A DNA stretch of 64,000 bases from Paraescarpia echinospica (taxonomy: Eukaryota; Annelida; Polychaeta; Sabellida; Siboglinidae), in assembly GCA_020002185.1 (NCBI GenBank), contig CM034531.1, positions 89,306,288-89,370,287 on the forward strand, in the 5' to 3' direction. The notes under the pieces were generated by a model, which was not told the DNA's origin, did not search any database, and saw only the letters and a program-made list of their open reading frames with translations. Shown here one piece after another: positions 48,225 through 58,872 of the stretch (positions are counted from its first letter, which is position 1; every line of letters begins with the position of its first letter). Made by a program: the position numbers and the translations under genes.

Positions 48225-49270
48225 GTAAATCTAGTTTCGATTATCCACTCGATCCCTCATCACGAGTTTGTCGTAAGAGAGATAGGAAATATTGTCCTTC
48301 TCTCTTGCCTCTCGCAGCTCGTCTCGCCACCATCCGTTGCGAAAGATCCAAGTTGACGTACACTCCATGCGGCTTCTCTGTGCGGGCGACCTGCAGAATC
48401 GCGTCGCGTTGTTTGAAACTTTCAAACTTCACAACCACTGTCTACGGACTGCCTGAGTGGTTGCTTCCACCTGTACTGTGGACCCGCTCGATCCTCACGT
48501 CGTTTGCCTGTTGTTCTGACAGGAACAGTTATGTCACGAATGTGTTCCGCATGCCTCGGTGTCAGCCGACGTTTCTCCCGCACTCTCTGCCACGCCGTCA
48601 AGGCGCAGGTTGTTTCGTCGTGTCTGATTCTCGACGTAGTCGATGCAGACATCGGTTTCTCGCGCTGCGCGGCTGTGATCATCTCGATGTGTTGCTGATA
48701 TGTCCAGAATGTGCATTAATCGCAGTTTTGATCTGATCAAGGTCTTTTTGCGTATACTCTAGGATTGTTCTAAGCTCTGCAATCCTCTTCGCTGTCTCCC
48801 TCACCGTGTTATCAAACGTCTTCGCTTCCACAAACAACTGCAGACAGACTTGAACAGTTTTCTGTTGCGTTTCCATCTGCTTTTCAAAAAAATATATTTG
48901 CTCTATCTGCGCCGCGCTGACTACGGTTTCAAAGTATGAGTCTTGCTCAGCCTCATGTTGTGACGCTGGCGTTTTCCCATTGGTACTATATCGGATCAGC
49001 GATTCGCACAATAGACAACTCACGTTAATATGCCGTTACGAACACACATTATTTGAAACAACTGTATCTTGATCGTCAACATAGATTATGTATTATCGGC
49101 TAAAAGCTAGCCTGAAATGTCAAATCAATTATTTTGTGGGTACTGAAAACGTCCATGTTATGTCCTCGTTTGATATTTGATGGATCCAGGACGTCGCGAT
49201 TGGTCTACGATACAATCAAAATTATGCACGTAACCTCTGTCAAGCGTTACTTCGCCAAACTGTTGATAAC
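48225..49270 (-). pseudogene. L1-type ORF1 (coiled coil + RNA-binding) pseudogene with leader
   Basis: On the minus strand the part at 48679-49023 is a coiled-coil-like stretch (QKTVQVCLQLFVEAKTFDNT, AKRIAELRTILEYTQKDLDQ), followed by ENQTRRNNLRLDGVAES, the RRM signature of L1-type ORF1 proteins, then VVKFESFKQRDAILQVART and EKPHGVYVNLDLSQRMVAR of the C-terminal domain. Stops and shifts break it. The ~310-bp leader (48955-49270) is duplicated at 42950. ORF1 proteins of this type bind element RNA as trimers. Confidence 0.65.
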
Positions 49271-49339
49271 TTTAATACATATGCATTACATTACTAGGGC
49301 ACCATGACATCTGCTAGTTTAAATATCCCTGCAAACAAC

Positions 49340-50020
49340 AATTGTCGCTTTAAAGTTTTGAAAATAATGGTAAACATTAAATATAGGAATGGCATTGCCA
49401 ATGAGTTTAATCACTGTTTTGTAAATATCGGACCTAAACTAGCAAGAACCATAAAAACAACAAAAACTTAAATGTTGCAGATTATTTGGGAAGTCATAAT
49501 CCTAAGACAATGTGTTTAAATGGCGTAACAGAAAGTGAAATAATTCATATTGTTAGGAATTATAAAAAAATCTAAAGGAAATGACAATAAATATATCCAT
49601 TATTAAACAGGTCATTCCTCATATCGTGAAGCCAATTACTCATGTATGCAATAACTCCTTTAAATAACGTGTCTTTCCAGATATAATGAAAATATTAAAC
49701 GTAATTCCTTTCTTTAAAAGTAACGATAAACATGTTTTATTAACTACAGACCTTTTTCTTTTTTATCACGTTTTTCAAAAATCCTGGAAAAGCTATATAA
49801 TACAAGGTTAGAAGATATATCTATAGAAAAACACACTTTCCTTAGCAACAATCAGAAGGGTTTTAGATCGAGTATGACCACGTCATTAGCCTACTTGAAC
49901 ACACAGAAGAAATTACATTTGCACTGTATAATAAGAAATGCAATATTGGTGTTTTATAGACTTAAAAAGGTTATTGACACACTTTATCATAATTTCCAGA
50001 TGGCAAAGTTTAACTATTAT
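49340..50020 (+). pseudogene. jockey-like LINE RT, left part (split by CR1 copy 3)
   Basis: Frames contain NEFNHCFVNIGPKLART, PDIMKILNVIPFFKSNDK and FIDLKRLLTH or, shifted, DTLYHNFQMAKFNYY. The reading continues beyond CR1 copy 3 at 52866 with YYGIRGIANDWL. The element is old, with many stops. Confidence 0.75.
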
Positions 50021-52865
50021 TTAACAAGATTTAACAAGATTGTCACCCAGAGAATTAACTCTAGGTGGCAGGTGGACAAGGAAGCCCTTTGGCTTATCGA
50101 GAGTCCGACCCTTTTATCTATGTGTATCCCGCCCGTCTGAGGTATGTGTCGATTTTATTTTTAAACATATTCACGCTACTAGCACCCACACAATCAGCAG
50201 GTAATCTGTTCCATTCATTTACAGTCCTTTGTGAAAATGAAAACTTTCTTATATCCAATCTACTCTGCTCCTTTGCCAATGTAAGTTCACGTCCTCTAGT
50301 CCTTCTATCTTTCTTAACTGAGAAAAAATATTTCTATCAATATTTTCATAACCCTTCAATATTTTAAACACTTCTATCTGATCTCCTCTCAATCTCCTGG
50401 TCTCTAGTGTTGTTAAAAAGCATTTTTTTAGGCGTATTTCGTAACTAAGATCCCTCAGTTTTGGTATCATTTTAGTTGCTCTCCTCTGCACTCTTTCTAG
50501 CATATCTATGTCCTTCCTGCGATATGGCCTCCACGCTTGAATACAATATTCTAAATGAGGCCTAACTATTGTTTTGTACAGCGGTATTATTAGCTCTTTT
50601 TCCTTATACGTTATGTTTCGCCTAATTAATCCAAGGATTTGATTTCCCTTTGAAGCTGCAATTCCGCACTGCTCTGAAACCTTCATATCAGCACTAATGG
50701 TTAACCCTAAGTCCTTTTCTTTTACAGTAGTACTTAGTACAGTACCCCCCATTGTATATTCTACCTCTTCGTTCCCATGTCCTGTGTGGAGGCATTTACA
50801 TTTCCCAAAATTGAACAGCATTTGCCACTTTTCAGACCATTTGATCAACCTGTCAAGATCATCTTGTAAATGCTGTCTATCTCCATCACTTTTAATCCTT
50901 CTAAACACTTTTGTATCATCTGCAAATTCCAACACCTGGCTTGTTATTTCATCATCCAAATCGTTGATATATATTAAGAATAATATAGGACCTAATACTG
51001 ATCCCTGTGGTACCCCACTCAATACCGATTTCCAGTTTGAAGCCTCCCCATCAACTACTACACGTTGTCTTCTGTCAATCAGCCATTGTTCTATCCAGTT
51101 TATTATACCATTTCCTATGCCATGGGCCTTTAGTTTAAGCAGTAATCTTTGATGTGGTACTTTGTCGAAAGCTTTTTGAAAATCTAAGTAGACGATATCT
51201 ACTGGTGATCCCTCATCTACCCACTTAGTGATGTCTTCCCAAAAAAATAACATATTTGTTAAGCATGACCTCGCTTTAAAAAAACCATGTTGAGATGGGT
51301 TTATCAAGTTTTGTTTAACAAGAAAATCCACCATGTGATCTTTAATTAGTCTTTCTAACAATTTACAAATCACTGATGTTAAACTCACTGGTCTATAGTT
51401 CTCTGACTTGTTTCTCGAACCTTTTTTGAATAACGGTTTAATGTTTGCTTCTTTCCATTCTAAAGGAACCACTCCCTCTTCTAATGACAAATTGAAAACT
51501 GTTGCAAGCGGTATGCTAATTTATTCTACAATTTCCAGTATAGTAGTTTGGGTGGAATACCATCCACTCCAGGTGATTTATTATCCTTCATAGCCCTTAT
51601 TTTTTACCTACCATTTCCTGGGTTACAATTAATTGTCCTAAATAGTCTGAATCTGCCCCTTGAACTTAGCCTCTGGTACTGGCAGTGAACTAATATCTTC
51701 CCTGGTAAACACTGAACTAAAGTACTCATTCAGGTCTTCTGCCATTAAGAATCCCTCTGATATTGTATTTCCAGCACTATCTTCTAGAGGACCGACCTTT
51801 TCTTGAACTTTCTGTTTGCTTCGAACATACGCATAAAAACTCTTGCTGTCATGCTTTATATTACTAGCTAATTGTTGTTCATAGCTTCTCTTTGAATTTC
51901 TAATTTCAGCTGTACCTTGGTTAAGTGCTTCTTTATAACTGTTGTTGTCTTCATCATTTCCAGTACATCTATATGACTTCCACATCATTTGTTTGTACTT
52001 AATTTTTCTAATGGCTTCTTTCGATAAGTGTTTCTTTTTGGACCGTTTTCCTTGTTTTTTGAAGGGTACAAATTTATCGACTATGCACTTAATTTCACTC
52101 TTTAATACATTCCAGCATTCTGTTGCCGTCTTATTTTTCAGTGTGTTATTCCAGTCTATCTTTGCTAAATATTTCCTCATGTCCTTATACCTTCCTTTGT
52201 GGAAATTTCTCCTATACTGCTTTTTACTATTCCTTTCTGATTTTACTTTGATGGTAAAATGTATCTGGTTGTGATCGCTACTTCCCAGTGGCTCACATAT
52301 CTTGACATTGTCAACTAATTCATTCTGTGAGGACAAAACTATGTCTAACACATTCTCACCCCTGGTTGGTTCTAGCACATGTTGAGAAAGGAAAGTATCT
52401 TGAACTAAAACTAAAAACTTGTGGTCCTCACTCCCCATACTCTGTAGAGATTTCCATTGTATATGCCCGTGGTTAAAATCCCCCATAATAATACAGTCCC
52501 GTTTGCTTACTTCCCTTATAGCGTTTTGTATTTTTTCATTCTCTTGTATGTTTATGTTTGGACTTCGATAAACTAACCCAACTGTTAACGTTGAGTTTCC
52601 TGTAACTATGTTACACCAAACAGCTTCTTCGCAATCTGCTTCTCTTTCTAATTTTATTTCATAAGCCTGAATAGATTCTTTAATATATAAAATAACTCCA
52701 CCTCCCTTTCTTCCTATTCTATCTTTTCTAAACATTACATATCCTGTCAGTCCCAATTCAGCATCTGATATATCGGTGGTGGTCCAGGATTCGGTTATAC
52801 CTATTATATGAGGGTCAATATCTTCTACAATAATGTTTAGTTCATTTCTTTTGTTTACTATACTC
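50021..52865 (-). mobile_element. CR1-type LINE, copy 3
   Basis: A 2.85-kb minus-strand CR1 whose 3' end (TTAACAAGATTTAACAAGA) is at 50021 and whose 5' truncation is at 52865, just inside the endonuclease start. A 7-bp direct repeat CTATTAT flanks it (50014-50020 and 52866-52872). It interrupts the RT of a jockey-like element. The hairpin is at 50042-50069, with one mismatch. It is of the same subfamily as copy 1, and both are truncated within about 15-20 bp of each other. Confidence 0.92.
50068..52756 (-). pseudogene. CR1 ORF2 (copy 3)
   Basis: Minus strand. Endonuclease (KGGGVILYIKESIQAYEIKL, GDFNHGHI, SSDHNQIH) and RT (NYRPVSLTSVICKLLERL, YLDFQKAFDKVPH, SGVPQGSVLGPILF, FADDTK) are present. 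Frames change near 51640 (lost after FKGQIQTI), within 51490-51600 where an extra TAGTA-like insertion and small deletions occur, and near 50320 (loss after RNIFSQLRK). It is therefore inactive. ORF1 is absent through 5' truncation. Confidence 0.88.
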
Positions 52866-53230
52866 CTATTATGGAATAAGAGGTATTGCGAATGATTGGC
52901 TGATTAGCCATCTACAATACCGATTGCAATATGTTACATTTGATAGGTGTGCTTGTGACTTTTTAAAAGTCATATGTGGAGTAAAACCAGGCTCTTTCGT
53001 AGAGCCTAAATTATTTATACTGTATATCAGTGACATTGTCAATACTTCAGCGTTATTGAAATTCATCCTCTTTGCTGACGATACAAATATTTTATGTACA
53101 GGAAGTGATCCTGTTCAGCTAAGCAGAAACATAAGTAGTGAAGTGGATAAACTATCTCTAAATATATCTCAAACTAATTTTATGTTGTTTAGTAATTGCA
53201 AGATAATTATAATTATAGAAATAAGCCTTA
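52866..53230 (+). pseudogene. jockey-like LINE RT, right part
   Basis: It resumes the frame left at 50020: GIRGIANDWLISHLQYRLQY, VKPGSFVEPKLFILYISDI, KFILFADDTNILCTGSD (FADD catalytic box), NISQTNFMLFSN. The RT is complete across the CR1 insertion, which dates copy 3 as the younger insertion. Confidence 0.8.
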
Positions 53231-53534
53231 GTAATGGTAAGATTCACATGGTGTATAAGACTAAGTTTATATGTGAATTGATAGAATAAACATATTAACA
53301 TGGTGAAGGCCAAGGTATATCAAATTATTGGAATTGTGTACGAAGCAAACCATTTGTTAAATAGTTTATAGATAGTAACTAGATAAACTGATATAGCAGA
53401 CATGTGTCGGGTGAATTAGTGATGCTTTTAAATGTTAAATGGACACATTCCAATTTGACTAAGAATTGTAGGATTACCAGCATTATTAACCAGTCCGCAG
53501 AAATCACTCTCTTTAGTTTGTCATTGCCTTGCAG

Positions 53535-53628
53535 ACGTATACGCGTGGAGGGTCAGTTAAGGCTGATGATATCGAATGCCGGGTGTATACAGTAAATCCG
53601 AGTTTTCACGTAGACTCCAGAAGTCCAC
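53535..53628 (+). CDS. Ig receptor exon 5: second Ig domain, C-terminal half
   Basis: Very good acceptor (CATTGCCTTGCAG|ACG after a pyrimidine tract) and strong donor (CCAC|GTACGT). Phase 0 entry and phase 1 exit, 94 nt, 31 codons, the same length and phases as exon 3. The peptide TYTRGGSVKADDIECRVYTV has the F-strand DDIEC pattern and ends VNPSFHVDSRSP. Joined to exon 4 it places two cysteines 68 residues apart. The frame runs open into the intron for some way, but the GTACGT donor and phase match to the exon at 54150 decide the end. Confidence 0.75.
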
Positions 53629-53679
53629 GTACGTACACACAACAAGATTATGTGATTATGGCCGTATGACAATAAGAAA

Positions 53680-53975
53680 CCCATTAGTTTATATCGTTTT
53701 ATCAAACAAAAAGTATTTCAGGTACGCCAATAATGAAATTCTTTTACAACGCCTCCATATACATTTTGGGATTTCCAGCATAGCTCTTCAGTGGTTTAGT
53801 TTGTATTTTCAGACCGATGCCAAAGCATTAATATATCTGGCTCACTGTCTTGTCCAGACCATAATCAATATGGATTATGTTACATAGGGATCCGTCCTTG
53901 GTCCCGTTCTGTTTAGCTTGTACACTACATCACTTAGCCCAGTCATTATTAATCGTTGTTACTTGATGACTTATA
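53680..53975 (+). pseudogene. L2-like RT fragment
   Basis: EILLQRLHIHFGISSIALQW, then in another frame GSVLGPVLFSLYTTSLSPVI, the RT blocks around the PQGSVLGP motif. It lies in the 521-bp intron between receptor exons 5 and 6. Confidence 0.75.
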
Positions 53976-54149
53976 AATAGAGACATAATTATTACACGTG
54001 CGATGTGTCTCGGTCCCAACGATGTAATGCTTTATTCCAAACCTACCTGACAGATTGTTATTCTAATAGTTAATCTAATAACTACACTGTATGTTTGGTG
54101 CTAACACAAACATCACAAGCACAACAATGATTGTTGTTATTCTAAGCAG

Positions 54150-54270
54150 GTGTCAGCTCTGCCGACGACAACTACAACATAAATTACAATTCGCCGCTCT
54201 TGAACATCTACGTCTTCATCGGCCTCGTCTTGCCGATGGTCATACTCGTCTTCTCCGGACTCTTTCTCTT
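54150..54270 (+). CDS. Ig receptor exon 6: juxtamembrane and C-terminal hydrophobic segment
   Basis: The acceptor is CTAAGCAG|GT and the donor CTCTT|GTGAGT. Phase 1 entry and phase 2 exit, as in the exon at 27102. It encodes a polar spacer VSSADDNYNINYNSPLLN and then IYVFIGLVLPMVILVF plus SGLFL, a hydrophobic stretch of about 22 residues. The next exon adds only L-S-T and a stop, so the protein would end at the membrane with no cytoplasmic tail and no basic stop-transfer. It may be a tailless TM anchor or a GPI-attachment signal (small residues N/S/D, spacer, terminal hydrophobic run). Both are inferences. Confidence 0.72.
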
Positions 54271-55575
54271 GTGAGTGTCTACGTTCAGTGTCTTATCAGT
54301 CACCTACCTGATATAGGCTAAATCAGGGTAAAGCGGGCACATAGAAAATCCTTGCATGTTCATGACGTCTTCTTTCTAGACGAGGTATCCCAGCAGTCCT
54401 TCTAAGTATTCACTTCTCCGACCGCTCGAGTAACCCGTCTTCATTCAAGTCTCTGTCCCATACATAAAGAAAAGTCTTACGAATAAAAGCCGGCGTAAAC
54501 TGGCAGTTTTCGGCCGACCCCACCAGATCAGACCAGATTCACCCCGACTGCAGTGTATGCGCTACACCGACTAACACCGACTGAGTCATACTTGAGGCCA
54601 GTGCAACGTGATAATCACATAAACTTGAACACTTTCGAATATGTCAGAGTGACACCGACAGGCCCCGACGTAGTAGAAAGTTTTCAAGTTTACGTGATTA
54701 TGATATCAAGTTTGCTTCGGGTATTACGCAATCGTTGTATGTCAGTGTAACGTATACACTGCAGTAAAGGTGAGCCTGATCTGCTCAGGTCTGTTCTGGT
54801 ATGGTCTGGTCGGGCGAAAAATGCCAGTGTATCCCGGCCTGAGTACCTGGCTATAAACAGTGGTTGATGTTTGTGTGCGAATAGTTTTTGCGCATTAATT
54901 TTTCAACGTGGCTGAATGCTTCCCATAGCAGTCGAGATGGTGTTCGATTGAACAGGTCTGCCAGGGAATAAAGTGTAAGCGCTTTGAGCAGTCCTGAGGA
55001 CTGAATGCTGTGCTATGTAAGAACTTACCTTTACATTTTACATTCGAGCTCAGTGTTCAGACGTGACGTATCAACGTGTTACTGCTAAGATGGCAAAAGT
55101 CCATCAAACATACATGCCCACTGCGAGGCGTTTTACCGGCTCCGTAGGGCTCATGTGTCACTGTTGATTGTGCTAACATTTCGTCGGATCATTAGACAGA
55201 CAAATTTACCACTAAAATTTGGGAAAGTTCCGCACAGTCACTGCCATGACGTGGTTGGCATGCTGAAAGGGTGCGTAAACTGCACACGGCTCCCGCTCTT
55301 TTCATCATGTCGCAATGCACATACTCTCAAACGTATCACTTTTTCCAACGGTGTGATATACCTACCGCTGTTTCGGGTGTCATCAAAGTTGGTTCAATCT
55401 CTATTGTTCGTCTTACTGTCAAAGGTTCGACATGACATCCCCATATGCCATAAGAAGTAAATGTTCCTTTTTAATCAGTCATAAATTCAATGCTCACGGC
55501 TAGTTTGAGGTATCCAGTAAGGATGGTCTCAGGTAATCAACTATTATCATAGAGCGCAAGCGTCCGATCTCGACG
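54271..55575 (+). other. last intron, first part; SINE fragment, no gene
   Basis: A 3' SINE fragment is at 54841-55035. Other frames are short and unconvincing. Confidence 0.5.
54841..55035 (+). mobile_element. tRNA-type SINE, 3' fragment
   Basis: It shares GAGATGGTGTTCGATTGAAC, CAGTCCTGAGGACTG and CTATGTAAGAACTT with the full SINE at 36001-36340 but lacks the tRNA head. Confidence 0.8.
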
Positions 55576-55589
55576 CCCTTCCCGACTCA

Positions 55590-55648
55590 GATCGCGCCAC
55601 GCACTCAGTTCGATTGTCCAACAATCGAACTGATTGCGTGACGCGATC
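55590..55648. repeat. near-perfect 28-bp foldback
   Basis: Arms GATCGCGCCACGCACTCAGT plus TCGATTGT and its reverse complement differ at about two positions, with a loop of only a few bases. It lies in the last receptor intron. Confidence 0.85.
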
Positions 55649-55878
55649 AGGATATGGAAGGAAGTCGACAACGGAGCGCTTGCAGGCACTCGTATAATAA
55701 CCAAGCGTTGACGCTCAAGAAACATCTCGTGTGAAGATACTGGAACACGTGTAAGTAGCGATAACTATCACAAATACAACCACTGTGGTTGACAGGAGTC
55801 GAGAAAACAAGTTGAAAAAAGCCGCAGAACTCAGGAGACGACAGATGGAAACACACAATATGTGACAGGTACAAAACG

Positions 55879-56096
<218 letters not shown>

Positions 56097-56304
56097 AAAG
56101 AATTGTTCTAGTGGCACGTATAGAACGGGTATAACTTCGTCGTTTGTTCATGTTTATTGTAGTTATGCTCAAAGCGAAAATGTACATTTTAACCACTTTT
56201 ACTATATTTGAGTCCATTTAATTTTGTTATTGAAATGTGCGCTGATGCTGCATCACACTCTGTGTGGTGTTTCGAACATAATATATCTAAAATAATTTCA
56301 GTGT

Positions 56305-58380
56305 CCGTCTAACAATAGTTCCGATGTGTGTCTAACAATAGTCCCGGTGTGTCTAACAATAGTTCCATCGTGTGTATAATAATAGTTCCGGTGTGTCTCT
56401 AAAAATAGTTCCCGTCTGTGTTTAGCAATAGTTCTGCTGTGTATTTAACAATATTTCCGCTGTGTGTCTAACGATAGTTCTGGTGCATGTATAATAATAG
56501 TTCCGGTGTGTGTCTAATAATAGTTCCGGTGTGTGTCTAATAATAGTTCCGGTGTGTGTCTAACAATAGTTCTGCTGTGTGTCTAACAATATTTCCGGTG
56601 TGTGTCTAACAATAGTTCAGCTGTATGTATAACAATAGTTCCGCTGTGTGTCTAACAATAGTTCCGGTGTGTGTCTAACAATAGTTCAGCTGTATGTCTA
56701 ACAATAGTTCCGCTGTGTGTCTCACAATAGTTCCGCTGTGTGTCTACCAATAGTTCCGCTGTGTATCTAACAATAGTTCCGCTGTGTGTCTAACAATAGT
56801 TCCGGTGTGTGCCTAATATAGCTCTGGTGTGTGTCTACCAATAGTTCCGGTGCGTGTCTAACAATAGTTCCGGTGTGTGTTTAACAATAGATCTGGCGTG
56901 TGTCTAACAATAGTTCCGCTGTGTGTCTAATAATAGTTCCGCTGTGTGTCTAACAATAGTTCCGGTGCGTGTCTAACAATAGTTCCGGTGTGTGTTTAAC
57001 AATAGATCTGGCGTGTGTCTAACAATAGTTCCACTGTGTGTCTAATAATAGTTCCGCTGTGTGTCTAACAATAGTTCCGGTGCGTGTCTAACAATAGTTC
57101 CGGTGTGTGTTTAACAATAGATCTGGCGTGTGTCTAACAATAGTTCCACTGTGTGTCTAACAATAGTTCCGCTGTGTGTCTAACAATAGTTCCGGTGTGT
57201 GCCTAACAAAATAGCTCTGGTGTGTGTCTAACAATAGTTCCGGTGAGTGTCTAACAATAGCTCCACTGTGTGTCTAACAATAGTTCCGGAGTGTGTCTAA
57301 CAATAGTTCCGGTGTGTGTCTAACAATAGTTCAGCTGTGTGTCTAACAATAGTTCAGCTGTGTGTCTAACAATAGTTCCGCTGTGTGTCTAACAATAGTT
57401 CCGCTGTGTGTCTAACAATAGTTCCGCTGTGTGTCTAACAATAGTTCCGCTGTGTATCTAACAATAGTTCTGCTGTGTGTCTAACAATAGTTCCGGTGTG
57501 TGCCTAACAATAGCTCTGGTGTGTGTCTAACAATAGTTCCGGTGCGTGTCTAACAATAGTTCCACTGTGTGTCTAACAATAGTTCCGGTGTGTGTCTAAC
57601 AATAGTTCCGGTGTGTGTCTAACAATAGTTCCGGTGTGTGTCTAACAATAGATCAGCTGTGTGTCTAACAATAGTTCCGCTGTGTGTCTAACGATAGATC
57701 TGGCGTGTGCCTAACAATAGTTCCGCTGTGTGTCTAACAATAGTTCCGCTGTGTGTCTAACAATAGTTCCACTGTGTTTCTAACAATAGATCTGGCGTGT
57801 GTCTAACAATAGTTCCACTGTGTGTCTAACAATAATTCCGCTGTGTGTCTAACAATAGATATGGCGTGTGTCTAACAATAGTTCCGCTGTGTGTCTAACA
57901 ATAGTTCCGCTGTGTGTCTAACAATAGTTCCGGTGAGTGTCTAACAATAGCTCTGGTGTTTGTCTAACAATTGTTCCGGTGTGTGTCTAACAATAGTTCC
58001 GGTGTGTGTCTAACAATAGTTCCGGTGTGTGTCTAACAATAGTTCCGGTGTGTGTCTAACAATAGCTTCTGTGTGTGTCTAACAACACTTCCGGTGTGCA
58101 TCTGACAATAGTTCCGATGTGTGTCTAACAATTATTCCTGTGTATCTCTAACAAAGTAACAATAGTTCCGGTGTGCGTCTAATAGTAATTTTGTTATTCG
58201 TCTAACATGTAGTTCCTCTAACGTCAAGTTTCAGTGTTTGTTTAACAGCACTTTCTGTGGATCTCTAACGACACTTCTGGTGTGCGTCTGTCAACTCCTC
58301 TGTAGTGCGTCTAACAACACTTCCTAACAATAATTCTGCCGTGTATCTAGCAATACTTCCGATGTGCGTCTAACAGCCAT
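56305..58380. repeat. 23-bp minisatellite, about 90 copies
   Basis: The unit TCTAACAATAGTTCCGGTGT plus GTG is repeated with variants (CCGC, CTGG, CAGC) over 2.1 kb. Degenerate units continue to 58380. The last-exon acceptor at 58395 lies in the degenerate edge of the array. Confidence 0.97.
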
Positions 58381-58395
58381 TCTTCTGTGTTCAGG

Positions 58396-58872
58396 TCGAC
58401 GTAGGACAGTCACGAGAAGACGAGTGTGTCATTGTGTTTTGCTCTCGGTTTAAGTATGCTCAATCGGCAATTTTTTTTTCTGGGCCATATAATTTCGACA
58501 GCCTTCTCTTATTTGCTGCTTGCAATATGTGACACGGCGAAGACGCTGGTGGTTCCACATGCAAGTAGTTCACACTGCGAGAACATTGTGGTGTTAATGT
58601 AGGAATTTGCCGGTTCTTTCAATTTTCCTAAACAAAAACGTTACAAACAGTTAGACTATTCCAGAGGAAATCGTCAACATGCGGGTGCTCTGGCAGTTTG
58701 AGGGACCAACGTGGAGCTGACTACTCAAGTTGGTTTGGTAGAAACATTTCTCTAGTTCAGAGTAACGTTCTATGTGTTTTACATGTGGATAAACATATTT
58801 AGGTAATTTGATATTTTACTTGTGGCTTACATGATTGATGAGATGAATAAAGATAAAACTAACCAGTGTCTT
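58396..58872 (+). CDS. Ig receptor exon 7: last three codons and 3' UTR
   Basis: The acceptor is TCTGTGTTCAG|G. In phase 2 the coding part is completed as Leu-Ser-Thr with stop TAG at 58403-58405. The remainder is 3' UTR with AATAAA at 58846-58851, followed by a GT/T-rich stretch (GTGTCTTGTATTTT), so cleavage is expected near 58865-58875. The tiny coding contribution makes the exon itself weak evidence; support comes from phase, acceptor and the poly(A) signal at a suitable distance. Another terminal exon upstream cannot be excluded. Confidence 0.58.
58846..58851 (+). terminator. poly(A) signal AATAAA
   Basis: Canonical hexamer about 440 bp after the stop codon, with a GT-rich element downstream. 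Confidence 0.6.
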
